Shown: positions 1 through 5,068, counted from the stretch's first letter. The stretch: DNA of 5,068 nucleotides from Flavobacteriales bacterium (GCA_007129985.1 SKUL01000374.1:1-5068), one strand, 5' to 3'. Notes: generated by a model not told the origin, from the sequence alone. Numbers and translations are program-made.

Positions 1-468
1 CATGCGAGCACCCACGATGATGGCCAGCAATCCGGAAATGCAAGCATTGGACACAATCTGAACAGGATGCGCAGTATTAAAAGCCCGTGCTATCCGGGTA
101 CCAAGTTGGTGAAGCAAGCTGCGATCGGGGTTCTTGTACTCCCCCTCAAGAAGGTCAATATTGCCCTTGGTCGTGGCAATCAGCAGGCGCGTATCTGAAC
201 TTTGAAGGTCGGCACCGGAGATTTTCAGCACCTCTCCCACCGAAAAAATCATGGCGCGCTCCAGCCGCGTATTTTGCCCGAAATGTGCAGTGGCAGCCTC
301 AATTTCACTCCACTGTTCTTCGCGGAAAGCAGCACCGTACACGTCTTTGCACCAGTGAATATCGCTCAAAAGTCGGATGGCAGTTTCACCCCGGCGGATG
401 GCCTCCATGTTGGAAGCAGTATTCAAACCGAGAGGGGTAGCTATATGGTCGGCGGTGATGCGTACCAT
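1..468 (-). CDS. Beta-ketoacyl-ACP synthase, divergent, N-terminal part (runs off left edge)
   Basis: This frame is open from an ATG at 468 to the window edge, giving the first 156 residues of a thiolase-fold ketosynthase. The start fits the family because residues 2-14 form the first strand and end in TPLG, as in FabF proteins. A strand with ATTKGN lies at 98-103. The nucleophile is Cys143 in SNACISG (140-146; codon at 40-42), so this is a catalytic ketosynthase and not a chain length factor, which lacks that Cys. The two catalytic His and the Lys would lie beyond the edge. The N-terminal half is about 20 residues shorter than in FabF, and it is only distantly similar to the other ketosynthase of this operon. 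It starts 3 nt after the thioesterase stop. By context it probably works in aryl polyene/flexirubin chain building, perhaps as one half of a ketosynthase/chain-length-factor pair or in a specialised condensation. Family assignment is firm; the specific role is inference. Confidence 0.88.
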   Translation of the reverse strand, partial: MVRITADHIATPLGLNTASNMEAIRRGETAIRLLSDIHWCKDVYGAAFREEQWSEIEAATAHFGQNTRLERAMIFSVGEVLKISGADLQSSDTRLLIATTKGNIDLLEGEYKNPDRSLLHQLGTRIARAFNTAHPVQIVSNACISGLLAIIVGARM

Positions 469-471
469 GCG

Positions 472-891
472 CTACAACCATTTGGCCTTCCACTGCTCAA
501 AGAAAAGGGGCAATACAAGTTGAAGCTCTCCTGAAAAATCGGTAAAAACCTGAATGGTTTTACCGGTGGCCATAAGCGCATTATCCTCCAGACGAAAAAT
601 GCTGTAGTGGAAAATAATCTTGGCAGCCGGTGAATTTTCAAAACGCGCTTCTACCCGCATTTCATCTCCGTAGCGCAAGGGGCGTTTGTAAGCAACTTCT
701 GAGTGAACAACCGGAACCTGATGGGCTTGCCCTTTTACGTCGGTGTAGCCAATACCGTATTTACGGCCAAATGCCTCACGGGCTTCCTCAAAGTAGTGAA
801 GGTAGTTTCCATGCCACACCACTTCCATGGAATCCACTTCCGAAAAGCGAACCCTCAGCTCTATGGACGCTGTTAACTCGCCTCCTGACAA
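472..891 (-). CDS. Acyl-CoA/acyl-ACP thioesterase, 4HBT hotdog family (YbgC-like)
   Basis: A 139-residue single hotdog domain, the usual size for 4-hydroxybenzoyl-CoA thioesterase/YbgC relatives. The signature helix region spans residues 13-38: RVRF, then Asp20 at the catalytic Asp position of the family, His27, GNYLHYFEEAR. The remainder is the expected beta-rich part (SEVAYKRPLRYGDEM at 64-78). It has no signal peptide and should be cytoplasmic. It begins 1 nt after the dehydratase stop. The start is unusual: there is no ATG before the conserved Asp region, the upstream in-frame stop leaves only TTG at 891 as a conventional start, and an AGGAGG lies just downstream of that TTG. The first ATG (Met22) would remove the catalytic Asp, so it is not the start. 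Inferred role: release or proofreading of the polyene acyl chain, since small thioesterases are regular members of aryl polyene and flexirubin clusters. Substrate cannot be read from sequence. Confidence 0.9.
   Translation of the reverse strand: MSGGELTASIELRVRFSEVDSMEVVWHGNYLHYFEEAREAFGRKYGIGYTDVKGQAHQVPVVHSEVAYKRPLRYGDEMRVEARFENSPAAKIIFHYSIFRLEDNALMATGKTIQVFTDFSGELQLVLPLFFEQWKAKWL
881..886 (-). promoter_or_regulatory. Shine-Dalgarno-like AGGAGG at the thioesterase start
   Basis: On the minus strand this reads AGGAGG, a perfect anti-16S match, sitting 2 nt downstream of the presumed TTG start of the thioesterase rather than upstream of any start codon. No ATG, GTG or TTG follows in frame at normal spacing; the next candidates are an ATA 16 nt on and a CTG 22 nt on. 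Bacteroidota generally make little use of Shine-Dalgarno pairing, so this may be chance coding sequence (Ser-Gly-Gly). Either it is fortuitous or it holds terminating ribosomes near the stop/start junction. The match is visible; function is uncertain. Confidence 0.3.
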
Positions 892-892
892 G

Positions 893-1324
893 CTATTCTA
901 TTTTTTCGAAGATGCGCATGTCACACTCAGCCATCAATTGTCCGTTGTGAAACACCTGTCCGGTAACCAAAGCGAAACTCAACACGCGGTTTTTCACCTC
1001 TATTCTGGTTTCGATTGTATCACCAACTTTTGGAAGGTTGTGCACAACGAGCTTTCGGATGGCTCCGATGAAACCGATGTTCACCTCCTTTTGTTCAGAC
1101 ATTGCGAGGTACCCACCTCTCACAGCCGCAGTTTGCGCGATATTCTCAGTGAGTCCTGAAGCAGAAAAATAGCCGTTGTTGCAAAACACGTTGTCATCAG
1201 TGATGGCAAAGGAGGTTTCAGTCACCACCTCATCGGTTCGCAACAAGTGGTCAATCATCACCATTGGTGGTGCCTGCGGAATCATTTTAACTACCGCTTC
1301 TTTATCTGCCAGCATGGTTTCCAT
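893..1324 (-). CDS. 3-hydroxyacyl-ACP dehydratase, hotdog family, ApeP/FabZ-like
   Basis: A 143-residue hotdog protein. The N-terminus has the FabZ/ApeP-type segment MIPQAPPMVMIDHLL (14-28), followed by the central helix with SGLTENIAQTAA (56-67). Glu60 aligns with the catalytic Glu of FabZ (the IIEAMAQ region). The FabZ catalytic His in GHFP is replaced by Tyr52 (NGYFSASG). Loss of that His with retention of Glu is, from memory, typical of the ApeP branch (COG4706) found in aryl polyene clusters, which may act with a partner dehydratase. Expected role: dehydrating 3-hydroxyacyl-ACP to trans-2-enoyl-ACP in each cycle, giving the conjugated chain. The first ATG overlaps the acyltransferase gene by 23 nt. 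A second ATG (Met4 at 1315) would reduce the overlap to 14 nt and cannot be excluded. The stop is followed 1 nt later by the thioesterase. No partner dehydratase is in the window. Confidence 0.85.
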   Translation of the reverse strand: METMLADKEAVVKMIPQAPPMVMIDHLLRTDEVVTETSFAITDDNVFCNNGYFSASGLTENIAQTAAVRGGYLAMSEQKEVNIGFIGAIRKLVVHNLPKVGDTIETRIEVKNRVLSFALVTGQVFHNGQLMAECDMRIFEKIE

Positions 1325-2204
1325 CGTTGTTCGCTTCTTTGAGAGCCCAAAAGTCGTAATAATTATACCACTGGTGGGGATAAGCCCTTACTTTTTGTTC
1401 TAACAAACGGTTGAAAAGTGCCGCATATTCCGCAGCGGTTTGCGCCGTTTCGGTAGTGTGAGCGTAGAAATGATAGGTCAGGGCATCGCGTTTCATGCAG
1501 AACACATACAGCACCGGAACCCGCATTTTCTCGGCAAGAATAAAGGGCCCTAGCGGAAATTGGGCGGGTTTCCCGAAAAATTCCGTGGTGTGCGTTCGTT
1601 GACCTTCCACAAAACGGTCGCCGTGCAGCGCCACAATTTCTTTCCTGTCAAACGCTTGTTTAATCGCAACAAGGTGCGACAGGTCATCGCCGATGGGGAT
1701 GATATTGAGCGCACGTTGCGCCATGACGTTTTCAAGGTACTTTTTGAGTTGCTCGCGCTCCGCGTCCATCATCACGAGGTTCACGGGCGTATCAAACTTG
1801 TTGAGCATGTGTCCGGCAACCTCCCAGTTACCCACATGTGCACTGATGAGCAACAAGCCCTTACCGGCATCGAGTGCATGTGCTATATGCTCTTCACCGT
1901 CGCGAATAATGTCGAAAGGCACCTCTATCGCGCCCGACATCACCACAGCTTTGTCTATCAGCGTTTGGCCAAATTGAACGAGGTTCTTGTATGCCGCTCT
2001 TCTGGCTTTGAACCCCTTCCATCCGTGCACCTGCTCAAAGTACTGCATTTGAGCGCGCACGGCTTTTCCGGCGAAGAGGAAGTAATAGAACGTCACAAAC
2101 CTCAGCAAGAGATAGGCTCCTTTCACGCCAAATGTGCGGAGCGTCCAGAAAAAAATGCGGTAACCGAGGACTGTGCCCCTGGACTTTCCTTGCCAGGTGG
2201 CCAT
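1302..2204 (-). CDS. Lysophospholipid/lipid A-type acyltransferase (LpxL/HtrB-like, LPLAT)
   Basis: A 300-residue protein, normal length for LpxL/HtrB acyltransferases. It has a hydrophobic N-terminal stretch at about 28-46 that would anchor it to the inner membrane. The catalytic HX4E motif is SAHVGNWE, with His123 and Glu128. Further family blocks follow: ALHGDRFVEGQ (192-202), FFGKPAQFPLGPFILAE (209-225) and a C-terminal aromatic patch PHQWYNYYDFW (276-286) at the place of the usual P-Q-W/Y-W motif of LpxL. It begins 4 nt after the carrier protein stop and its 3' end overlaps the dehydratase. Family members move an acyl chain from ACP to a glycolipid. Directly behind an ACP in a polyene operon, the likely donor is the finished aryl polyene on that ACP and the acceptor an outer-membrane lipid or resorcinol-type alcohol. 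This is inference. A housekeeping lipid A role is less likely given the setting. Confidence 0.92.
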   Translation of the reverse strand: MATWQGKSRGTVLGYRIFFWTLRTFGVKGAYLLLRFVTFYYFLFAGKAVRAQMQYFEQVHGWKGFKARRAAYKNLVQFGQTLIDKAVVMSGAIEVPFDIIRDGEEHIAHALDAGKGLLLISAHVGNWEVAGHMLNKFDTPVNLVMMDAEREQLKKYLENVMAQRALNIIPIGDDLSHLVAIKQAFDRKEIVALHGDRFVEGQRTHTTEFFGKPAQFPLGPFILAEKMRVPVLYVFCMKRDALTYHFYAHTTETAQTAAEYAALFNRLLEQKVRAYPHQWYNYYDFWALKEANNDGNHAGR

Positions 2205-2208
2205 ACGG

Positions 2209-2460
2209 CTATTTGTTGACGGGTGAATGTTTCGCGATGAAACCGTAGAAATCGTCGAACGTGGTAATTTTCTTGAAATCGTCGGCGGTCATTTTAAAGC
2301 CAAAGTGCTCATCTACAATCACCACGAGATCCACGTAATCAAGGCTGTCAAGGTCGAGGGTTTCGTGAAAGTTGGCACTTCCTTCAATCGCCTGCCCGTC
2401 AACCTCAAATTCCTCCGTCAAAAATGCGTTGGAAGTGCTTATGATTTCGCTCATTTCCAT
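2209..2460 (-). CDS. Acyl carrier protein
   Basis: An 83-residue acidic helical protein of ACP size. The phosphopantetheine attachment site is Ser39 in LDLDSLDYVDLVV (35-47), matching the DSL consensus. It is followed by a helix II region (VDEHFGF, 49-55) and the end helix (TTFDDFYGFIAKH, 66-78). Activity requires a 4'-phosphopantetheinyl transferase encoded elsewhere. The ATG at 2460 lies 2 nt after the upstream ketosynthase stop; Met3 is an alternative start that changes nothing important. The position, between ketosynthase and acyltransferase in a type II cluster, indicates a dedicated carrier for the aryl polyene chain rather than the housekeeping AcpP, which is normally beside the housekeeping fabF. 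Aryl polyene clusters often encode two carrier proteins; only this one is in the window. Confidence 0.95.
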   Translation of the reverse strand: MEMSEIISTSNAFLTEEFEVDGQAIEGSANFHETLDLDSLDYVDLVVIVDEHFGFKMTADDFKKITTFDDFYGFIAKHSPVNK

Positions 2461-2462
2461 GT

Positions 2463-3692
2463 TCAGCCTATGTATTTTTTCAGAATCAGCGATGAATTTG
2501 TACCACCGAAACCGAAAGAATTCGACAAAAATACGTCTATCTTTTGATTTTTGGTAGCGGCAATGATGTTGAGTTTTTCCGAGTGCTCGCAGGGATTTTC
2601 GAAGTTGATATTCGGCGCGATAAAATCATTGTGCATCATGAGCAGCGAGTACACAACTTCGCTTGCGCCCGCCATCCAACACTCGTGTCCGGTCATGGAT
2701 TTGGTAGAACTCACCGGAGTTTTGCACTCACCAAACACTGCGTGAATGGCTTGTGCTTCGCTGGCATCCCCAATGGGCGTGGAGGTTGCGTGAGCGTTCA
2801 GGTAATCAATTTCTGAGGCTTTCATTCCGGCATCGCGAAGCGCCATCTCAAGGCTTCGTCGCGGACCATCCACACTGGGCTGAGAAATATGCTCGCCGTT
2901 GGATGAAAAGCCGTAGCCCACAATCTCCGCGAGAATGGGAGCACCTCTTCGCAGGGCAGATTCCAGACTTTCCACAATCAAAGTGGCCGCTCCTCCCGAA
3001 GGAATCAGCCCGTCGCGGTCGCGGTCAAAGGGCCGGGATGCTTTGGTGGGTTCGTGCTCACGAATGGAAAACGCCCCGATTCCATCGAAGCTGCTCATGG
3101 AATAGTGATGTACCTCCTGCGCTCCGCCACACACTACCATATCCTGCAGTCCGCTGCGAATCAGAAAATAGGCCATACCAATGGAGTGCGAACCACTGGC
3201 GCAGGCCGCGCTGATGGTCATGTTGATGCCCCGCAACCGATAGATGGTGCTTAGGTTCATGGTAACCGTGGAGTTCATGCTTTGGAATATAGAACCCGAG
3301 CCTACCATGGTAGTATCTTTCCGCTCGCGCACCACGTCGTTCGATTCGATTACCGCTTTGGCGGAGCTGTCGTTTCCGAAGAGAATTCCCACCTCGTGCT
3401 CGTCGAAGTAACCTTCATCGAGACCGGAGTTAGCGAGAGCTTCGCGGGTTGACATCACGGCAAATTCCGCTTCTTCAGAGAGCTGAATACGCTGCCGCCG
3501 ACCAATCAAACCCTTTAAATCAGGAGCAGGAACCATACCCGTGAGACCTGAGCGGTAGCCAAATTCCTTGCGTACCGGGTCGAGAATAATGCCCGACTTT
3601 CCCGCGCGCAGAGAGGCCGTAACCTCATCGAGGTTAAGACCCAAACAGGAGTAAATCCCGATTCCAGTTACAACTACCCTTCGTTGGCTCAT
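2463..3692 (-). CDS. Beta-ketoacyl-ACP synthase II-type (FabF family), polyene-cluster paralogue
   Basis: A 409-residue complete ketosynthase, the usual FabF length. It starts with the canonical strand RRVVVTGIGIYSCLG (4-18). The catalytic set is complete: Cys164 in SAACASG (161-167), His301 in NAHATSTPIGD (299-309), Lys331 and His336 in STKSMTGH (329-336), and the glycine-rich end NSFGFGGTN (391-399). After the second His the sequence is ECWMAGASE, where FabF has a small-residue LLGAAGA-type stretch; this differs from housekeeping FabF and lies near the acyl pocket. The ATG overlaps the reductase stop as ATGA, and the carrier protein follows 2 nt after its stop. It should catalyse decarboxylative condensation of malonyl-ACP with the aryl-primed or growing polyene on ACP. 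Whether it is the main elongating enzyme or the starter-specific one cannot be decided from sequence alone. Confidence 0.95.
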   Translation of the reverse strand: MSQRRVVVTGIGIYSCLGLNLDEVTASLRAGKSGIILDPVRKEFGYRSGLTGMVPAPDLKGLIGRRQRIQLSEEAEFAVMSTREALANSGLDEGYFDEHEVGILFGNDSSAKAVIESNDVVRERKDTTMVGSGSIFQSMNSTVTMNLSTIYRLRGINMTISAACASGSHSIGMAYFLIRSGLQDMVVCGGAQEVHHYSMSSFDGIGAFSIREHEPTKASRPFDRDRDGLIPSGGAATLIVESLESALRRGAPILAEIVGYGFSSNGEHISQPSVDGPRRSLEMALRDAGMKASEIDYLNAHATSTPIGDASEAQAIHAVFGECKTPVSSTKSMTGHECWMAGASEVVYSLLMMHNDFIAPNINFENPCEHSEKLNIIAATKNQKIDVFLSNSFGFGGTNSSLILKKYIG

Positions 3693-4423
3693 GAATACAA
3701 TCCTCCGTTTACCGAAATTACTTCACCGGTCACATACGACGCAACAGGTGAGGCAAGAAATCCTACCACCGCTGCCACTTCTTCAGGTGTTCCGAAGCGT
3801 TTCATGGGGATGATGCCCTTGTGTTCGTTCTCGTCTATATCTGCGGTCATGTCTGTCCGGATAAATCCGGGAGCCACGGCATTCACCGTAACATTTTTGC
3901 GCGCAACTTCTTGTGCCAGCGCTTTGGTGGCGCCAATCATGGCTGCTTTGGCCGCTGAATAATTCACTTGTCCGGGCATTCCTTTCAAACCTGATAGCGA
4001 GGCAACGTTAATGATTCGTCCGTACTTATTGCGCAACATGTGTTCCAGAAGGGCGCGCGTAACGAAAAAAGTGCCGTCCAGGCTGGTGTCCAACACTTCG
4101 CGCCAGTCGTCATCACTCATCCAAACCATCAATCCGTCTTTGCGAATACCGGCGTTGTTTACAAGCACCTCGATTTTCGCACCTTCGTGGTCTGCGAGCC
4201 ATTTTTTGATTGCATCGCTCACGCTGGATGCATTTCGCACGTCGAACTGAATCAAGGAAGCCTGTTTCCCCAATGCCTCCACTTGCGCACGGGTTTCTTC
4301 GGCAGCATCGGTCGCACTCCGGTAATTAATCAGGATGTCGTAGCCCATACCGGCCAGTTGCAGCGCTACCGCCCGACCAATACCGCGTGAGCCTCCGGTT
4401 ATCAATGCGTATTTGTTGCTCAT
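3689..4423 (-). CDS. fabG: 3-oxoacyl-ACP reductase (FabG-type SDR)
   Basis: A 244-residue classical short-chain dehydrogenase, the normal FabG length. Residues 9-16 are the nucleotide-binding TGGSRGIG, Asp61 lies in the DV pair that contacts adenine, and NNAG is at 89-92. The catalytic residues are Ser142, Tyr155 and Lys159 (NYSAAKAA). The family C-terminal block PGFIRTDMT (185-193) and the end VTGEVISVNGG (231-241) are present. An Arg in the N-terminal region (Arg17) and Arg35 after the second strand suit NADPH. The fourth member of the usual catalytic tetrad, Asn110 of E. coli FabG, is Ser114 here (DTSLDG). It overlaps the ammonia-lyase stop by 4 nt (ATGA) at its start and the ketosynthase start by 4 nt at its end, so the three are translationally coupled. 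Role: reduction of 3-oxoacyl-ACP in each polyene cycle. The symbol denotes family; the housekeeping fabG is expected elsewhere. Confidence 0.94.
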   Translation of the reverse strand: MSNKYALITGGSRGIGRAVALQLAGMGYDILINYRSATDAAEETRAQVEALGKQASLIQFDVRNASSVSDAIKKWLADHEGAKIEVLVNNAGIRKDGLMVWMSDDDWREVLDTSLDGTFFVTRALLEHMLRNKYGRIINVASLSGLKGMPGQVNYSAAKAAMIGATKALAQEVARKNVTVNAVAPGFIRTDMTADIDENEHKGIIPMKRFGTPEEVAAVVGFLASPVASYVTGEVISVNGGLYS

Positions 4424-5068
4424 TTTTCGAGTTCAATGGGGTTGTGGTGATTCATGATTTCAACCATGGCGTTGATCCAATCCGTGCCCGGGCTATCTTC
4501 TATAAACGCCGGAATTTGCGCCCTTACCAGCTTGTAAAGTTCACGACCGGCACCGGACAGTTTATCTTCACATCTCAGACAATCAACTGCCTGACATACA
4601 GCAAGTGCCTCAATAGCCAATACCCGCTGGGCGTTGGTAATGACCCTTTGAGCGAGCAGTGCTGCATTGGCACCCATGCTTACTACATCCTGGTTGTCAT
4701 TATTGTTCGGGATGCTGTGAATGTACATGGGGTTGCTGAGGGTTTGATTCTCAGCCGTGGTTGATACAGCGGTAAACTGCATGCCCTGCAGGCCGAAGTT
4801 AAAGCCAAGTTCTCCCAGATTCAGGAATGGAGGCAGCTTTTCGTTGAGTTTGTGATTCACCAGATAGTTGAGCTGCCGTTCGGCGAGCATGGTGAGTTTG
4901 GTGATGCCGATTTTGAGTTTATCCATCTCAAAGGCAGCGTAATCACCGTGGAAATTTCCGCCGTGAAAAACGTTCTCACTGGCCACATCAATGATGGGAT
5001 TGTCGTTGGCTGAGTTTACCTCCTCCAGCAAAATGCGCTCCGCATGACGAACGGCATCCAGCACCGGA
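4420..5068 (-). CDS. Aromatic amino acid ammonia-lyase, probably tyrosine ammonia-lyase (C-terminal part, runs off right edge)
   Basis: The frame is open to the right edge and gives the last 215 residues (numbered here from the first full codon, 5065-5067) of a protein of about 500. Family blocks include NSANDNPIID (18-27), HGGNFHGD (35-42), FNFGLQGMQFT (89-99), SNPMYIHSIP (111-120) and NDNQDVVSMG (123-132). Gln126 stands where histidine ammonia-lyase has the catalytic-region Glu (Glu414 in HutH); Gln there marks phenylalanine/tyrosine lyases. The fragment is very like my recollection of the F. johnsoniae tyrosine ammonia-lyase, which belongs to its flexirubin locus. Reaction: non-oxidative deamination of tyrosine to 4-coumarate, the aryl starter. 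The Ala-Ser-Gly triad forming the MIO cofactor and the N-terminal loop deciding Tyr versus Phe are outside the window. The GTG at 5062-5064 is an internal Val codon, not a start. The stop overlaps the reductase start as ATGA. Confidence 0.93.
   Translation of the reverse strand, partial: PVLDAVRHAERILLEEVNSANDNPIIDVASENVFHGGNFHGDYAAFEMDKLKIGITKLTMLAERQLNYLVNHKLNEKLPPFLNLGELGFNFGLQGMQFTAVSTTAENQTLSNPMYIHSIPNNNDNQDVVSMGANAALLAQRVITNAQRVLAIEALAVCQAVDCLRCEDKLSGAGRELYKLVRAQIPAFIEDSPGTDWINAMVEIMNHHNPIELEK

Larger units (their letters stand above)
1..5068 (-). other. Interior of a flexirubin / aryl polyene type II biosynthetic operon
   Basis: Eight collinear genes encode an aryl starter enzyme (ammonia-lyase), ketoreductase, two ketosynthases, carrier protein, acyltransferase, dehydratase and thioesterase. 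No enoyl reductase is present, which fits a conjugated polyene rather than a saturated fatty acid. Junctions in order of transcription are: 4-nt overlap, 4-nt overlap, 2-nt gap, 4-nt gap, 23-nt overlap, 1-nt gap, 3-nt gap. No stretch without a gene exceeds 4 nt, so no internal promoter or terminator has room outside coding sequence. The ammonia-lyase favours a hydroxyaryl starter, as in flexirubins. Dialkylresorcinol genes, which separate flexirubins from simple aryl polyenes, are not visible, so the exact product class is open. Confidence 0.88.

Noticed and set aside
87..534. Two overlapping plus-strand open frames of 117 and 110 codons at the left end
   Set aside because: They are antisense to the second ketosynthase, which has a proper start, the Cys motif and tight operon spacing. 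Neither resembles a known protein.
1560..2219. Plus-strand open frame of 219 codons opposite the acyltransferase
   Set aside because: It lies wholly antisense to a gene with clear catalytic motifs, and its translation is rich in His, Arg and Cys with no recognisable domain; it is a shadow of codon use on the other strand.
2753..3214. Plus-strand open frame of 153 codons opposite the FabF-type ketosynthase
   Set aside because: Antisense to the active-site region of the ketosynthase, with a Trp/Arg/Ser-rich translation and no family features.
2209..4423. Housekeeping fatty-acid synthesis cluster (fabG-fabF-acpP)
   Set aside because: The order fabG, ketosynthase, ACP is superficially similar, but the ammonia-lyase, second ketosynthase, ApeP-like dehydratase, thioesterase and LPLAT in the same operon indicate a secondary-metabolite copy.
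4420..5064. Reading the ammonia-lyase as a complete 214-residue protein starting at the GTG at 5064
   Set aside because: The frame stays open beyond that codon to the window edge and the conserved family sequence continues through it; the lyase family is about 500 residues, so this is a fragment cut by the window.
4420..5068. Histidine degradation (hutH) locus
   Set aside because: Gln instead of Glu in the NQDVVSMG block and absence of urocanase or imidazolonepropionase neighbours; all neighbours belong to type II polyene synthesis.
1..5068. Mobile elements, CRISPR arrays, tRNA/rRNA genes, terminators or riboswitches
   Set aside because: By eye there are no repeated units, transposase-like frames or structured RNA signals, and gaps between genes are at most 4 nt.

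Overview
The window holds eight genes, all on the minus strand and packed almost end to end, so transcription runs from high to low coordinates. Two genes run off the edges: an aromatic amino acid ammonia-lyase on the right (N-terminal part missing) and a ketosynthase on the left (C-terminal part missing). Protein sequence points to the Bacteroidota. The ammonia-lyase fragment closely resembles, from memory, the tyrosine ammonia-lyase of Flavobacterium johnsoniae, and the gene set is that of a flexirubin / aryl polyene pigment cluster. A few lines counted by hand give roughly 45-55% GC, well above Flavobacterium, so this is probably a different lineage of the phylum. I cannot name the genus.

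Order in the direction of transcription: aromatic ammonia-lyase (4420 to the right edge), FabG-type ketoreductase (3689-4423), FabF-type ketosynthase (2463-3692), acyl carrier protein (2209-2460), LpxL/HtrB-like acyltransferase (1302-2204), hotdog dehydratase of the ApeP type (893-1324), 4HBT-type thioesterase (472-891), and a second, divergent ketosynthase (left edge to 468). Junctions are 4-nt ATGA overlaps, gaps of 1-4 nt, or one 23-nt overlap. There is no intergenic space for a promoter or terminator, so this is the inside of one operon whose promoter lies beyond the right edge.

Proposed cooperation, from family knowledge: the lyase deaminates tyrosine to 4-coumarate, which after activation by a ligase not seen here would be loaded on the carrier protein as an aryl starter. 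Ketosynthase, ketoreductase and dehydratase then run elongation cycles without an enoyl reductase, leaving a conjugated polyene. The thioesterase and acyltransferase would release or transfer the product to a lipid-like acceptor. The chain-length-factor partner, second dehydratase, ligase, exporter and, for a true flexirubin, the dialkylresorcinol genes (DarA/DarB type) are not in the window and would be expected on either side.

This is a recognisable system rather than an undescribed one. The points worth a second look are active-site departures (Ser for the usual Asn in the reductase, Tyr for His in the dehydratase), the thioesterase without an ATG start, the same-frame stop between thioesterase and second ketosynthase, and the lipid-A-type acyltransferase inside a pigment operon. 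No RNA genes, mobile elements, repeats or CRISPR arrays were seen.
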